DNA of 64,000 nucleotides from JAFGHJ01 sp964534175 (GCA_964534175.1 CAZHNS010000002.1:62001-126000), one strand, 5' to 3'; positions 9,432-17,720 are shown, counted from the first letter of the stretch. Notes: generated by a model from the letters alone, not told the origin. Numbers and translations are program-made.

Positions 9432-10356
9432 TTAATTTCCTTTGGGATAAAAGATAAAGAACACTCATTCTAACAGCAACTCCAGAAGTCACCTGATTCA
9501 ATATTAGGGAATACTCTGAATCTGCGATTTTCGACTCAATTTCTATTCCTCTGTTAACCGGTCCGGGATGCATTATGACCACATCCTTTGATGCAAACTT
9601 TCTAAGCTTTTCATATGTAAGAGAATAGTTCTTTATGTACTCCCTTAGAGAAGGAAGAAAGCTCTCTTCCTGTCTCTCTTTCTGAATTCTCAAGATATAG
9701 AGAATATCTTTTCCCGGAAGTGTTTTCTCTAGACTATACTCAAATTCTACGTTAAACGGTTCGAGCCAGAGAGGTAAAAGCGTTGGAGGCGCACATACTG
9801 TAATCTTAGCTCCCATTTTATTAAGCCCCAAAATCAGGGAACGACTAACCCTGGAATGTTTAATGTCTCCTATGATAGCGATATTCAAACTCTTAAAGGT
9901 AGGGAAATTTTTCTTTATAGTCATAATATCTAATAACGCCTGAGTGGGATGCTCGTGACAACCGTCTCCCGCGTTTATCACTGATGCTTTAAGCCTTTCA
10001 GACAGAAAATGAGGACTACCCGGAGCAGAATGTCTAACCACCATTACATCCACCTCCATCGCCTGTATATTTTTTGCCGTATCAAGCAATGTCTCTCCTT
10101 TCAAAACGGAAGACGATGCAGCTGAAAAGTTTATGGAATCAGCTGAAAGTCTTTTTTCGGCAAGCACAAAGGAATTTAAGGTTCTTGTACTGGGCTCGAA
10201 GAATAGGTTAGCCACTGTAATCCCGCGAAGTGTAGGAGCTTTCTTTATAGGTCGTGTTAAAATTTCTTCCATATGTTCAGCGGTAGTCAAAATTTCCTCA
10301 ATTTCCTTATTGGATAAGTCTTGAATTCCCAATAAATCTTTTCTATCTAATCCCAT
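9415..10356 (-). CDS. pyrB: Aspartate carbamoyltransferase catalytic chain
   Basis: 313 residues. Carbamoyl phosphate contacts are FFEPSTRT and the Ser/Lys of SSVLKGETLLDT; GDGCHEHPTQALLD and MHPGPVNRG are the other signature segments. The residue after STRT is Leu, where Arg is usual. No pyrI regulatory chain is visible, consistent with the unregulated or PyrR-controlled type. It overlaps pyrR by 14 bases. Confidence 0.95.
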   Translation of the reverse strand: MGLDRKDLLGIQDLSNKEIEEILTTAEHMEEILTRPIKKAPTLRGITVANLFFEPSTRTLNSFVLAEKRLSADSINFSAASSSVLKGETLLDTAKNIQAMEVDVMVVRHSAPGSPHFLSERLKASVINAGDGCHEHPTQALLDIMTIKKNFPTFKSLNIAIIGDIKHSRVSRSLILGLNKMGAKITVCAPPTLLPLWLEPFNVEFEYSLEKTLPGKDILYILRIQKERQEESFLPSLREYIKNYSLTYEKLRKFASKDVVIMHPGPVNRGIEIESKIADSEYSLILNQVTSGVAVRMSVLYLLSQRKLNGSKN

Positions 10357-10906
10357 TGGATATCTCTACCACTTTAACTTTATCTTCTTTATCGGTTTCT
10401 TCAAGAAGAACCTGAATTTCTTCTCTCTCTTTTAACTCTACAGAAATACCCGTGTAATCGGGAAGAATGGGAAGTTCCCTTCCTCCTCTATTAACCATAA
10501 CGGCAAGCTTTATTTTTAAGGGACGTCCGTAATCCATTATCTCATCAAGCGCAGACCTTATTGTTCTTCCAGTATAAATTACATCATCGACCAAAAGAAC
10601 CTCTTTACCGTCTATAGAGCAGGGAAAATAAGTTGAACCAATAATAGGTTTAGGGCCATATATTGTTAAATCGTCTCTATATAATGTTATATCTAAAACA
10701 CCTACTTTAATTTGCCATGCGGTAGTTCTTTTCAAAATATTAGCTATCCTCTTGGCTAGAATATCCCCTCTTTTTCTAATACCCATTATACATAAAGCTT
10801 TGATATCTGGATTGTCTTTTACAATTTCAGAGGAGAGTCTCTCAATGGCTCTTCCCATCTCTTTTTTATCCATTAATATTCTTTTTTCTTTAAATTCAAT
10901 ATTCAT
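10343..10906 (-). CDS. pyrR: PyrR bifunctional regulator / uracil phosphoribosyltransferase
   Basis: 187 residues with the PRPP-binding motif VLLVDDVIYTGRT and the PyrR-typical DITLYRDDL and VNRGGRELPI segments. In other bacteria PyrR binds pyr mRNA to promote attenuation. I could not find a convincing PyrR-binding RNA motif in the leader. The ATG at 10906 has no clear Shine-Dalgarno sequence, but the N terminus aligns in length with known PyrR proteins; an internal ATG at 10873 is an alternative. First of the six-gene pyr unit. Confidence 0.93.
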   Translation of the reverse strand: MNIEFKEKRILMDKKEMGRAIERLSSEIVKDNPDIKALCIMGIRKRGDILAKRIANILKRTTAWQIKVGVLDITLYRDDLTIYGPKPIIGSTYFPCSIDGKEVLLVDDVIYTGRTIRSALDEIMDYGRPLKIKLAVMVNRGGRELPILPDYTGISVELKEREEIQVLLEETDKEDKVKVVEISNGIR

Positions 10907-10978
10907 TTGTCGGTAAAAAATGTATAGACACTAAAATTATGTCTTTAAGATTTTGAAAAATAGTCATTATTGGAGATA
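10907..10978 (-). promoter_or_regulatory. Untranslated gap before pyrR with weak hairpin
   Basis: Between the small ORF and pyrR the reverse strand has AGACA-8 bases-TGTCT followed by ATACATTTTTT. A 5-bp stem plus T-run could be a weak attenuator in front of pyrR, but it is short and the T-run starts four bases late. Confidence 0.3.
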
Positions 10979-11086
10979 TCAAGAATCTAATTTTCCTTTA
11001 TGTTCTAATTTGCAAATTAGCAAACGTCTTATTAAAAACAGAGGTCTACGTCTTGGGCACGAAATACATGCCATTTTTCCATTCAT
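10979..11086 (-). CDS. 35-residue ORF in the pyr leader, possible leader peptide or small Cys protein
   Basis: An ATG at 11086 preceded by AAGGAGGC at ideal spacing opens a 35-codon frame ending with TGA at 10979. The product starts MNGKMACISCPRRRPLFLI, is rich in Arg and Leu and has a CxxC pair plus a third Cys. It is read from the promoter at 11106-11133 and ends 72 bases before pyrR. It may be a regulatory leader peptide for the pyr operon or a small metal-binding protein; neither is proven. It is the best ribosome binding site in the region. Confidence 0.5.
   Translation of the reverse strand: MNGKMACISCPRRRPLFLIRRLLICKLEHKGKLDS
11005..11020. repeat. 16-bp perfect palindrome in the pyr leader
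   Basis: CTAATTTGCAAATTAG is fully self-complementary and lies inside the small leader ORF. It could be an operator or an RNA hairpin core. No partner copy was noticed elsewhere in the window. Confidence 0.4.
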
Positions 11087-11105
11087 AAAGCCTCCTTTTT
11101 TTATT

Positions 11106-11133
11106 AATTTATTAAAAACAATTGAATAGTCAA
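11106..11133 (-). promoter_or_regulatory. Promoter for the pyr leader and operon
   Basis: Reverse strand TTGACT (11128-11133), 16-base spacer, TAAATT (11106-11111). The predicted start of transcription is about 12 bases before the small ORF. Confidence 0.6.
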
Positions 11134-11181
11134 GGTTTTATTTAGCATCGGTACCACATAATCACTATACTAGAAATCCCC

Positions 11182-11209
11182 TTGACATTTTTTGCGACAT
11201 CTTTACAAT
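11182..11209 (+). promoter_or_regulatory. Leaderless-type promoter of the J-domain gene
   Basis: TTGACA (11182-11187), 16-base spacer, TACAAT (11204-11209). Only six bases separate the -10 box from the ATG at 11216 and there is no Shine-Dalgarno sequence. Confidence 0.7.
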
Positions 11210-11215
11210 TAGATT

Positions 11216-11845
11216 ATGGAATACTTCGAAATACTGGGTGTTTCTACAGAAGTAACAGATGATGAAATAAAAAAAGCTTATTATAAACTTGCCGCCAAAT
11301 ACCATCCCGACCATCTTTCTCCCGAACAGGCAGAACAATTTCTCCCTTATTTTCTGAAAATCACAAGAGCATATATTACACTAAAAGACTCTGATACAAG
11401 AAATAAGTATGTTAGAGAATGTAAGCTGGGGATTTTTGAAGAGGAGCAGGAAAAAGACAGAAAGAACAGCAGGAAAAAATTGTTTGAACAGGGAATGAGG
11501 TTTTTACTGGCTGATCCTGTACGTGCATCTAAATATTTCAGAAAAGCTTTCAATCTCGACAGAGAAAACGAAACTTTCAAAAGCTACTATGGCTTATCTT
11601 TGATACTCTCAGGCAGGGATAACAAGGGACTGGACCTGTGCTTGGAAGCGGCTGTAAATGAAGACAATGTAGAACACAATTTTAATCTTGCGAAATGTTA
11701 TGCAAAGCTTGGACAATACAATAATGCACTGAATTATACAAAAAAAGTTTTAAAACTGGATAGAAATAACATGAAAGCAAGAACATTTTTAGAGGAATTA
11801 AAGAATCATACTGGAATAAGGAAATTCTTTGGCAGATCAAATTAG
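11216..11845 (+). CDS. J-domain protein with C-terminal TPR repeats
   Basis: 209 residues. Residues 1-65 form a DnaJ domain with the HPD tripeptide (YHPD) and the usual YFEILGVS start, so it should stimulate an Hsp70 ATPase. Residues about 95-200 are tetratricopeptide-like helices (ALNYTKKVLKLDRNN), probably for client binding. It lacks the G/F and zinc-finger regions of true DnaJ. The start codon directly follows the -10 box, so translation is predicted to be leaderless. Confidence 0.85.
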   Translation: MEYFEILGVSTEVTDDEIKKAYYKLAAKYHPDHLSPEQAEQFLPYFLKITRAYITLKDSDTRNKYVRECKLGIFEEEQEKDRKNSRKKLFEQGMRFLLADPVRASKYFRKAFNLDRENETFKSYYGLSLILSGRDNKGLDLCLEAAVNEDNVEHNFNLAKCYAKLGQYNNALNYTKKVLKLDRNNMKARTFLEELKNHTGIRKFFGRSN

Positions 11846-11936
11846 TCATCATCGACCCATTTAATATTTAAATCCATTTATTAAGATAGAATTTTCATAT
11901 TCTTTCCTCAACAATTAAAAGGAAAAATTTGTAAAA

Positions 11937-13256
11937 TTGGAGATAACTAAAACCTTAAGAAAAAGGCCTGCATTTAAAGTTTTTATTGTTTTATTGGCTG
12001 GTTTTTATTTTGGTTCTTTTGTGGATATAAGGATTCTTTTAATCGGATTATTGCTTTCCATTGCTGGTTTTCTTATCAAAAGATTAGATATTACGCTTCT
12101 CATTGTTCTTTTCTTTTCTGCCGGAATCCATCAACACTCTCGATTGCCCCTAAAAGGTACAACTATAAATTTCAGGGGATTTTATCTTAACAATCGAATA
12201 ATAGATCCTCTTTTTGGGGAATTACACGCAAAACTTCCTTCCAATTGCGGAGATTTTGTTAAGGGAAGAGGAAAGTTTTCGGAAAGAAGTGGTTTTCTCA
12301 GATTAACAAACGTAAAATCAATTAAAACTTCACCCACTATTTTAAATGAATTGTTTTCTCTTAGAAAAATTTTAGATGAAAGAATACAAAAACAATGTCC
12401 GGGAGACATCGGAAAAATTTGTTCGGCAATCACTCTGGGAATAAGAGAATCCCTCCCCTCATATATGTATAAAAGATTTCAATCCTGCGGCGCAGCTCAT
12501 TTACTGGCAGTCAGCGGGCTCCATACAGGTATTGTCTCTATTATTATTTTCCTCTTCCTTAGAACCTTGCAAATAAAAAGGAATTTGGCTCTTTTAATCT
12601 CGGGGATTTTTGTTTTAGTTTATGCGATTTTCACAGGTCTGCGATTACCTGTCTTGCGTTCTTCTATAATGCTTCTGTTTTTCGTAATAGGCGAAACGAA
12701 AGAAAAAAATATAGATCCATTAAACACCCTTTGCGCAGCTGGTATCTTCATCATTCTTGTTATGCCCCGAAGTATATTCGGAATCAGTTTTCAACTTTCA
12801 TTTATAGCAGTTTTCTCGATTTTAATTATGTTTAATATTCTAAAAGGGCACCTGGACAAAATACCAAATAAATGGTTCAAACAATGGATCATAATTCCTT
12901 TTTTCCTCACACTAAGTGCTCAACTCGGCACACTGCCTTTAGTAGCCTATTATTTCGGATATATACCTTTAACTGGTCTGATTGCAAATTTAATACTTAT
13001 TCCTCTTACCGGAACTCTGATCTCCAGCTGTTTTCTTTTCTACCTACTTCCTTTTTTAAGCAAAATAACAGGTAATTTTATCTGGATAACAGGATTAACT
13101 ATGAATAAAATAATGATTATGACAGAAAAAATTCCATACATAATCCTAAAAACACCTGCGGGAAACCCACTTGTTTTAACTATATATGGAATTTATTTAA
13201 TTCCTCTTATTTTCTGGATAAAGATGAAAACAAAAGAAAATAGCAATCAGTTATAA
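11937..13256 (+). CDS. ComEC/Rec2-type DNA uptake channel, lacks nuclease-like domain
   Basis: 439 residues with an N-terminal membrane pair, a small soluble region at about 75-150 and a Competence domain from about 155: AHLLAVSGLHTG is the hallmark, followed by FTGLRLPVLRSSIMLL and about eight membrane helices. Full ComEC proteins of 700 or more residues carry a C-terminal metallo-beta-lactamase domain that is absent here. The MBL-fold gene at 17807 is not adjacent. The start is a TTG at 11937 with a poorly placed AAGGA, so it is uncertain. Convergent with the next gene with 13 bases between them. Confidence 0.85.
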   Translation: MEITKTLRKRPAFKVFIVLLAGFYFGSFVDIRILLIGLLLSIAGFLIKRLDITLLIVLFFSAGIHQHSRLPLKGTTINFRGFYLNNRIIDPLFGELHAKLPSNCGDFVKGRGKFSERSGFLRLTNVKSIKTSPTILNELFSLRKILDERIQKQCPGDIGKICSAITLGIRESLPSYMYKRFQSCGAAHLLAVSGLHTGIVSIIIFLFLRTLQIKRNLALLISGIFVLVYAIFTGLRLPVLRSSIMLLFFVIGETKEKNIDPLNTLCAAGIFIILVMPRSIFGISFQLSFIAVFSILIMFNILKGHLDKIPNKWFKQWIIIPFFLTLSAQLGTLPLVAYYFGYIPLTGLIANLILIPLTGTLISSCFLFYLLPFLSKITGNFIWITGLTMNKIMIMTEKIPYIILKTPAGNPLVLTIYGIYLIPLIFWIKMKTKENSNQL

Positions 13257-13269
13257 TTTAGACTTTTTA

Positions 13270-14316
13270 TCAGTTCGTGAGCATAAAATCTTTAATTAAT
13301 CTCTTTACTTCGCTGTTTGACGTAAGAGCATCTTCTCCTGTTGCTCCTTCATCAATTACGGAAAACAAAAAATAACTTTTTGCTTTATGCGGGAGAGAAT
13401 ATGAATGACTCGCGTGAACCGCAATATTCGGAACTCCTTCGATATAAGTATCTTTAAAATATATATCACCATCATCCGGGCCTAACGAAAGACTGAGTCC
13501 GAAGAAAAATCTCACATGAAAATGGTTTCGTGTCCCATAAATATTAATACTTTCAACGCCAAGATCGTCATCACCGATCAAATCACAAAATGTTCCCCTT
13601 TCGTCACTTACAGAACAGAATTCAATGGCTCTCCCTATTTTTAACTTCGATGGAGGGATATTCATTTCTAAATCTTCTCCGAGTCTTTGCCACTTTACGT
13701 CACCGTCAAGAGCTTCGACTCCGAAAAGCTGGTTGTGAAAACCATTGTTGGGGGAAGCTATATAGCAAATCTTCCCTGTCACATCCTTGAAACTCACTTC
13801 TGTGCCGGGGATATTCAAAAATTTTATCGCGTACCTAAGCACAACACCACCCATACAATGCGCCACGAAATTCACTTTTGCATGTTCGTTTTCGGTCCAG
13901 TTATCTCCATAAACAGCAACGAGAACTTTTTCTACAAAAGCGGCAAGTTCTTTTGAATAACTATTGTTTTCAAGGTTTTTGATATAATTTTTTCTATACT
14001 TTCCACACACCGGCAAAAGCTTCCCGTCTCCAATTACAGAAGGGGTACCTGTGTAATATGAGAAGTTGAATATAAGGTTTTCACCTTTTTGTGTTGGTAA
14101 GATACTCTTAGAATTAAAGCTAATTGACTTTCCTGCTGTATCTTTTCCGCATACATATCCGTTGTACTTTTCATCCAGTATATCGGTAAAAACAGTCGGA
14201 TGCTCGAGATGTTCTTCCTGGTAAGGCAACCAGACCTTTGCTGCCAGTGTATCAATGGCATCTGAACGATGCCCATGGAGCAGGATTACGGGCACTGAAA
14301 ATAGAATTAAAATCAT
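13270..14316 (-). CDS. Lipase-like alpha/beta hydrolase with Cys in the nucleophile elbow
   Basis: 348 residues. The N terminus begins directly in the first core strand and oxyanion loop (VILLHGHRSD). The nucleophile elbow reads VAHCMGG, so the expected Ser of GxSxG-like boxes is Cys (codon TGT). A C-terminal HASHSYSLP could supply the catalytic His. No signal peptide is possible because an in-frame TAG lies upstream. The start codon follows the -10 box by five bases. It may be a thiol esterase-like enzyme or a non-hydrolytic relative; substrate unknown. Confidence 0.7.
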   Translation of the reverse strand: MILILFSVPVILLHGHRSDAIDTLAAKVWLPYQEEHLEHPTVFTDILDEKYNGYVCGKDTAGKSISFNSKSILPTQKGENLIFNFSYYTGTPSVIGDGKLLPVCGKYRKNYIKNLENNSYSKELAAFVEKVLVAVYGDNWTENEHAKVNFVAHCMGGVVLRYAIKFLNIPGTEVSFKDVTGKICYIASPNNGFHNQLFGVEALDGDVKWQRLGEDLEMNIPPSKLKIGRAIEFCSVSDERGTFCDLIGDDDLGVESINIYGTRNHFHVRFFFGLSLSLGPDDGDIYFKDTYIEGVPNIAVHASHSYSLPHKAKSYFLFSVIDEGATGEDALTSNSEVKRLIKDFMLTN

Positions 14317-14321
14317 AAAAT

Positions 14322-14349
14322 ATAATAAAAGAAGACTTCCCTATGTCAA
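14322..14349 (-). promoter_or_regulatory. Leaderless-type promoter of the lipase-like gene
   Basis: Reverse strand TTGACA (14344-14349), 16-base spacer, TATTAT (14322-14327), then five bases to the ATG at 14316. Confidence 0.6.
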
Positions 14350-14358
14350 GACACTCGA

Positions 14359-14386
14359 TTGACAAATAAAAAAAGTATAATAAATT
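14359..14386 (+). promoter_or_regulatory. Promoter of the 14406 gene
   Basis: TTGACA (14359-14364), 16-base spacer, TAAATT (14381-14386), followed by AGGGGG at the ribosome binding site. It is back to back with the promoter of the lipase-like gene. Confidence 0.6.
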
Positions 14387-14405
14387 GAAAAAAAGGGGGT
14401 ATTTA

Positions 14406-15314
14406 ATGAAAAAGATTTTGATTTTAGTTTTTCTCTTTTCTTTATGTATATTTGGACAGGAAAAAATTCTCATATTAAATTTCGGAAGCGTCGATTTAGA
14501 AACGGAACCACTAGACCTCAACGTATACTCAAATTTTTTTAAAAATGAAGTGCGCGGAAGGCTTAAGAATACTATCGTTATGGAAAGTTACAGGTTTTGC
14601 TCTACTCCTTTCTGCGCAATGGAAGAAGGCAGAAAAGCACGGGCAGACAAAGTTTTGTACGGAGTATTAAGCAAAATGCCCAAAGGCAAAACTCTAATTG
14701 AAATTAAGGAAGTCTCTACTGAGACCGGAATAATAAATTATTCGACACAAAAATCTGTTTATTCTCTTTACAATATCGAAAAACTTCTTGAAGATTTTGC
14801 CGAAGCCTATGCTGAGAGAAAGCAGATATACGAGTTACCCGAATACCAAATTGAAAGCTGGAAAGAAAACGTCAGCTCTTTCATTTCCTTCAGGGCGGGA
14901 TATTTTTATGCTATTGGAGACAGTTCTTACTTAACTACGGAAGATATAACCACTGTGCAGAAGGTTTTTGACCTTGACTTGAGCTATATGTATTTCCTTT
15001 CTCCTCACGTCGGGACAGAAATTTTAATTAGAACACAACATATAGATAGAGGAGCTCAAGTTTACTTTCCTTTTTACTATATTAGTGATGCAAGGGCAAA
15101 CAATTCTTTCTTCATAGGCGGCGGCCCCGGTTTTGGCTTCGGACCATCCTTCAGAAGAGACGGTTTAACATTTATTGCAGCCACCGGATTAATTCTTTTC
15201 AGACACTACGATTTCAGCTATATAATAGGTACAAGGTATACACGCATTGTAGACTATCCTTATTACGATTCGGGAATAGGTCTATATGTTGGCTTTGCCT
15301 GGAACAGGAAATAG
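14406..15314 (+). CDS. Exported CsgG/LpoB-like domain plus outer-membrane beta-barrel protein
   Basis: 302 residues. A signal peptide (KKILILVFLFSLCIFGQ) precedes ILILNFGSVDL and ARADKVLYGVLSKM, which resemble the nucleotide-fold-like domain of CsgG, LpoB and FlgT proteins. The C-terminal half alternates aromatic and polar residues (SYMYFLSPHVGTE, YYDSGIGLYVGFAW) and ends like a beta-barrel strand. The function is not known. The start at 14406 is chosen over an in-frame 14385 because AGGGGG lies just before it and the signal peptide begins there. Confidence 0.7.
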   Translation: MKKILILVFLFSLCIFGQEKILILNFGSVDLETEPLDLNVYSNFFKNEVRGRLKNTIVMESYRFCSTPFCAMEEGRKARADKVLYGVLSKMPKGKTLIEIKEVSTETGIINYSTQKSVYSLYNIEKLLEDFAEAYAERKQIYELPEYQIESWKENVSSFISFRAGYFYAIGDSSYLTTEDITTVQKVFDLDLSYMYFLSPHVGTEILIRTQHIDRGAQVYFPFYYISDARANNSFFIGGGPGFGFGPSFRRDGLTFIAATGLILFRHYDFSYIIGTRYTRIVDYPYYDSGIGLYVGFAWNRK

Positions 15315-15367
15315 AATACCGAAGTAAAAAGATATAGTAATTCATCTCTTAATATCATATATTTTTT

Positions 15368-15379
15368 CCGAGAACTCGG
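15368..15379. terminator. Small hairpin after the 14406 gene
   Basis: CCGAG-AA-CTCGG forms a 5-bp GC-rich stem about 55 bases after the stop codon. T-rich sequence precedes it and A-rich sequence follows, so it would fit a terminator better on the reverse strand. Confidence 0.3.
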
Positions 15380-15417
15380 CAGCTAAAAAAGTCTGAAGCT
15401 TCCAGCTATTTCACTTC

Positions 15418-15445
15418 TTGACTTAATTACTTAAAACCTTAACTT
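15418..15445 (+). promoter_or_regulatory. Leaderless-type promoter of the Nudix gene
   Basis: TTGACT (15418-15423), 16-base spacer, TAACTT (15440-15445), six bases, ATG at 15452. No Shine-Dalgarno sequence. Confidence 0.6.
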
Positions 15446-15451
15446 AAGTTT

Positions 15452-15991
15452 ATGCCGAAACAAGAAAGTGCTCACAAAAATGAATTTATTTATTGTCCCA
15501 TATGCGGAAAGAAACTCCACGTAAATTCCATTGAGGGTAAAAAACGTAAAAACTGCCATTCCTGTGGTTTTGTGGATTACAAAAACCCTCTTCCCTGTGT
15601 GTCAATTATCGGCATAAAGAAAAACCAAATCGCGCTGATTAAAAGAGGAATAGAACCTTCCAAAGGCTCCTGGGCACCTCCCTCTGGATTTATGGAATTC
15701 GGAGAAAAGCCAGAAGAAACTGCTTTAAGGGAACTTTATGAGGAAACTTCTTTAAAAGGAGAAGTAAAAAAACTCTTAGGCGTTTACACTCAGGACACCA
15801 AAATATACGGAAGTCTCTTAATCATAATTTTTCTTGTTATAATAACTGAAGGAGATATAAAAGCCGGTGATGACGCTATGGATGCCAAATTTTTTAAACT
15901 GGAAGAAACACCTAAAATGAACCACGATTTTTATAATATTGCAATAGATAAAGCAAAAAAGTGGTCCAAAAACAATAAAAAAACAACATAA
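15452..15991 (+). CDS. Nudix hydrolase with N-terminal zinc ribbon
   Basis: 179 residues. A four-Cys zinc ribbon (CPIC..CHSC, residues about 14-35) is followed by a Nudix fold. The Nudix box spans GFMEFGE, seven residues, RELYEETSL: it matches Gx5Ex7REUxEExGU except that the usual Gly is Ser. The layout resembles NudC and ADP-ribose pyrophosphatase relatives, so a nucleotide-sugar or dinucleotide substrate is likely. Predicted leaderless. Confidence 0.85.
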   Translation: MPKQESAHKNEFIYCPICGKKLHVNSIEGKKRKNCHSCGFVDYKNPLPCVSIIGIKKNQIALIKRGIEPSKGSWAPPSGFMEFGEKPEETALRELYEETSLKGEVKKLLGVYTQDTKIYGSLLIIIFLVIITEGDIKAGDDAMDAKFFKLEETPKMNHDFYNIAIDKAKKWSKNNKKTT

Positions 15992-16014
15992 ATAAAATTA
16001 TTACGGAGGAAAAT

Positions 16015-17007
16015 ATGTCGAATCTCTCCACTGTATATATGGGGATTGAATTAAAAAACCCTTTAATCGTTGCAAGCTGCGACCTTACTTCTAACATCGA
16101 ACAAATAAAAAAATGCGAAGAAGAAGGGGCGGGAGCCGTCGTATTAAAATCTCTCTTTGAAGAACAAATAGAAATGGAAACCGAAGACTTAATAGCTGGC
16201 AGCTGGCTTTCAGATCATACGGAAGCTTTTGAATATGTTCGTGGAATGAGCATGGCTAACGGTCCCAGCACATATTTAAATTTGATAAGAGAAGCAAAAA
16301 AAGAGACTTCGATTCCCGTAATAGCTAGTCTCAACTGTATTTCACCCAAATGGTGGACCGATTACGCGAAACAACTTGAACAATCGGGGGCTGACGCACT
16401 TGAACTTAATATATCTTTACTTCCCAGCAATTTAGAAAGAAGCAGCGAAGAAATAGAACAAATATATATAGACATAATCGAAGAAGTAGTAGAAGAAATC
16501 AATCTACCGATAGCAGTCAAGCTTGGAGCGTTCTTTACTTCAATAGCAAAAATGGCTGATAAAATCGCAGATAAAGGGATATCAGGGTTGGTACTATTCA
16601 ACCGTTTCTATCAGCTCGATATAGATATCAAAAACCTTGAGTTAACAGGAGGCAACCCGTTAAGCTCTCCTAGTGAGATGAGTAACAGTCTACGATGGAT
16701 AGCTCTTTTATCCGATCGCATTCCCCTGGATTTCGCTGCAACCACCGGTATTCATAGTGGCAGTGATGTTATAAAACAACTTCTTGCTGGTGCAAAGGCA
16801 GTTGAGGTTTGCTCTACACTATACAAAAACGGACTTGAATATATTGAAAAAATCCTAGAAGAAATCAAAGATTGGATGGCTGAACACAATTACGAAGGCA
16901 TTGAGGATTTTAGAGGAAAACTCAGTAAGAAAGAAAGCGATAAACCCGAACTATATGACCGTCTCCAATATATCAAAGCATTGAATAAGCCTGAATCTAA
17001 AGATTAG
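16015..17007 (+). CDS. Dihydroorotate dehydrogenase-like FMN barrel protein
   Basis: 330 residues of a TIM barrel related to class 1 dihydroorotate dehydrogenases: MGIELKNPLIVASC at the N terminus, ALELNIS near residue 125 and AVKLGAFF with a flavin-contacting Lys. The family is often annotated DHODH-like and usually sits outside pyr operons, as here, about 5 kb from pyrR. No electron-transfer partner gene is adjacent. The canonical active-site Cys or Ser region is not obvious, so its substrate is open. RBS ACGGAGG precedes the ATG. Confidence 0.8.
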   Translation: MSNLSTVYMGIELKNPLIVASCDLTSNIEQIKKCEEEGAGAVVLKSLFEEQIEMETEDLIAGSWLSDHTEAFEYVRGMSMANGPSTYLNLIREAKKETSIPVIASLNCISPKWWTDYAKQLEQSGADALELNISLLPSNLERSSEEIEQIYIDIIEEVVEEINLPIAVKLGAFFTSIAKMADKIADKGISGLVLFNRFYQLDIDIKNLELTGGNPLSSPSEMSNSLRWIALLSDRIPLDFAATTGIHSGSDVIKQLLAGAKAVEVCSTLYKNGLEYIEKILEEIKDWMAEHNYEGIEDFRGKLSKKESDKPELYDRLQYIKALNKPESKD

Positions 17008-17084
17008 GTATTAGGTCTTGGGTCTTAGGTTTTAGTTTTTTAATTTGTAACTCAAATTTAAGTAAATGAGCTGATGAGTGTATG

Positions 17085-17145
17085 GGTGGATGGGTTGACT
17101 ATTCTTTACCCATTTACACATCTACTCATATACCCATCTACTGAT
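17085..17145. repeat. Imperfect inverted repeat after the DHODH-like gene
   Basis: GTGTATGGGTGGATGGGT on the left faces ACCCATTTACACATCTACTC and ATACCCATCTACTG on the right, so the transcript can fold into a long imperfect stem. It may end transcription or be two opposed copies of a dispersed repeat module. It is preceded by a TTAGGTCTTGGGTCTTAGG-type module at 17010. Confidence 0.5.
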
Positions 17146-17148
17146 TTT

Positions 17149-17170
17149 CAGTGTACTCTGTGGTGAAATT
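17149..17170 (+). repeat. CTCTGTG-type dispersed repeat module
   Basis: GTGTACTCTGTGGTGAAATT matches the right end of the composite intergenic repeat seen at 39331, 40501, 47960 and 56927. Confidence 0.6.
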
Positions 17171-17231
17171 TTGTCATATCAGGGAACTAAATCAACAAAA
17201 AAGTATCTAACTAAGGAAAGGAGGCATTAAG

Positions 17232-17672
17232 ATGCAAAAATATTTAAAACTATTTTTAGCGATTGTTATTATATTGCTCTTTTTAATCTTAGCCTGCAGT
17301 ACCGGTGGGGAAAGTCCTTATGAGGAAACGCAGTTAATTGGTTCCTATTCTGCCGATAGTTGTCTTTCTCATTACAGGCAATATGGCGACAGTTCGGTAG
17401 TGGAAATTGAGGTAAAGGGATTTGATATCAATGTTACTCATAGTAATACGATATTTGATTGTTGTGTCGATTCTATAAGAACCGAGTTTGCCAGGGTAGG
17501 GGATACTTTAAAACTTGTTGAAGTTGGATTCTTGACTGTGATGTGTGATTGTGTTTGTCCATATGAGGTTAGTGCTACAATAGGAGTGGCGGAATCGGGT
17601 TCTTACCTCGTGCAAATTTTTAAATATAATTATAATGTACTGGTGTACCAGGAATGGGTTGAAGTGTTGTAA
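17232..17672 (+). CDS. Cys-rich lipoprotein, function unknown
   Basis: 146 residues with a lipoprotein signal ending LILAC (Cys22). The mature part has a CC pair and a CDCVC cluster embedded in alternating beta-type sequence, so a small disulphide-stabilised beta-sandwich is plausible. AAGGAGG precedes the ATG. It is flanked on both sides by repeat modules and appears to be a single-gene unit. Confidence 0.7.
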   Translation: MQKYLKLFLAIVIILLFLILACSTGGESPYEETQLIGSYSADSCLSHYRQYGDSSVVEIEVKGFDINVTHSNTIFDCCVDSIRTEFARVGDTLKLVEVGFLTVMCDCVCPYEVSATIGVAESGSYLVQIFKYNYNVLVYQEWVEVL

Positions 17673-17720
17673 ACGTTAGTTTTTCGCTAAAGTTTCGGGT
17701 TAAAAAGATAAAATTTAAAT

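Noticed and set aside
10907..11215. PyrR-binding attenuator or riboswitch in front of pyrR
   Set aside because: I looked for the conserved PyrR RNA loop and for antiterminator/terminator pairs and found only a weak 5-bp hairpin, so no riboswitch call is made.
12872..13075. Plus-strand frame inside comEC
   Set aside because: Alternate-frame shadow of the ComEC membrane region without its own start signals.
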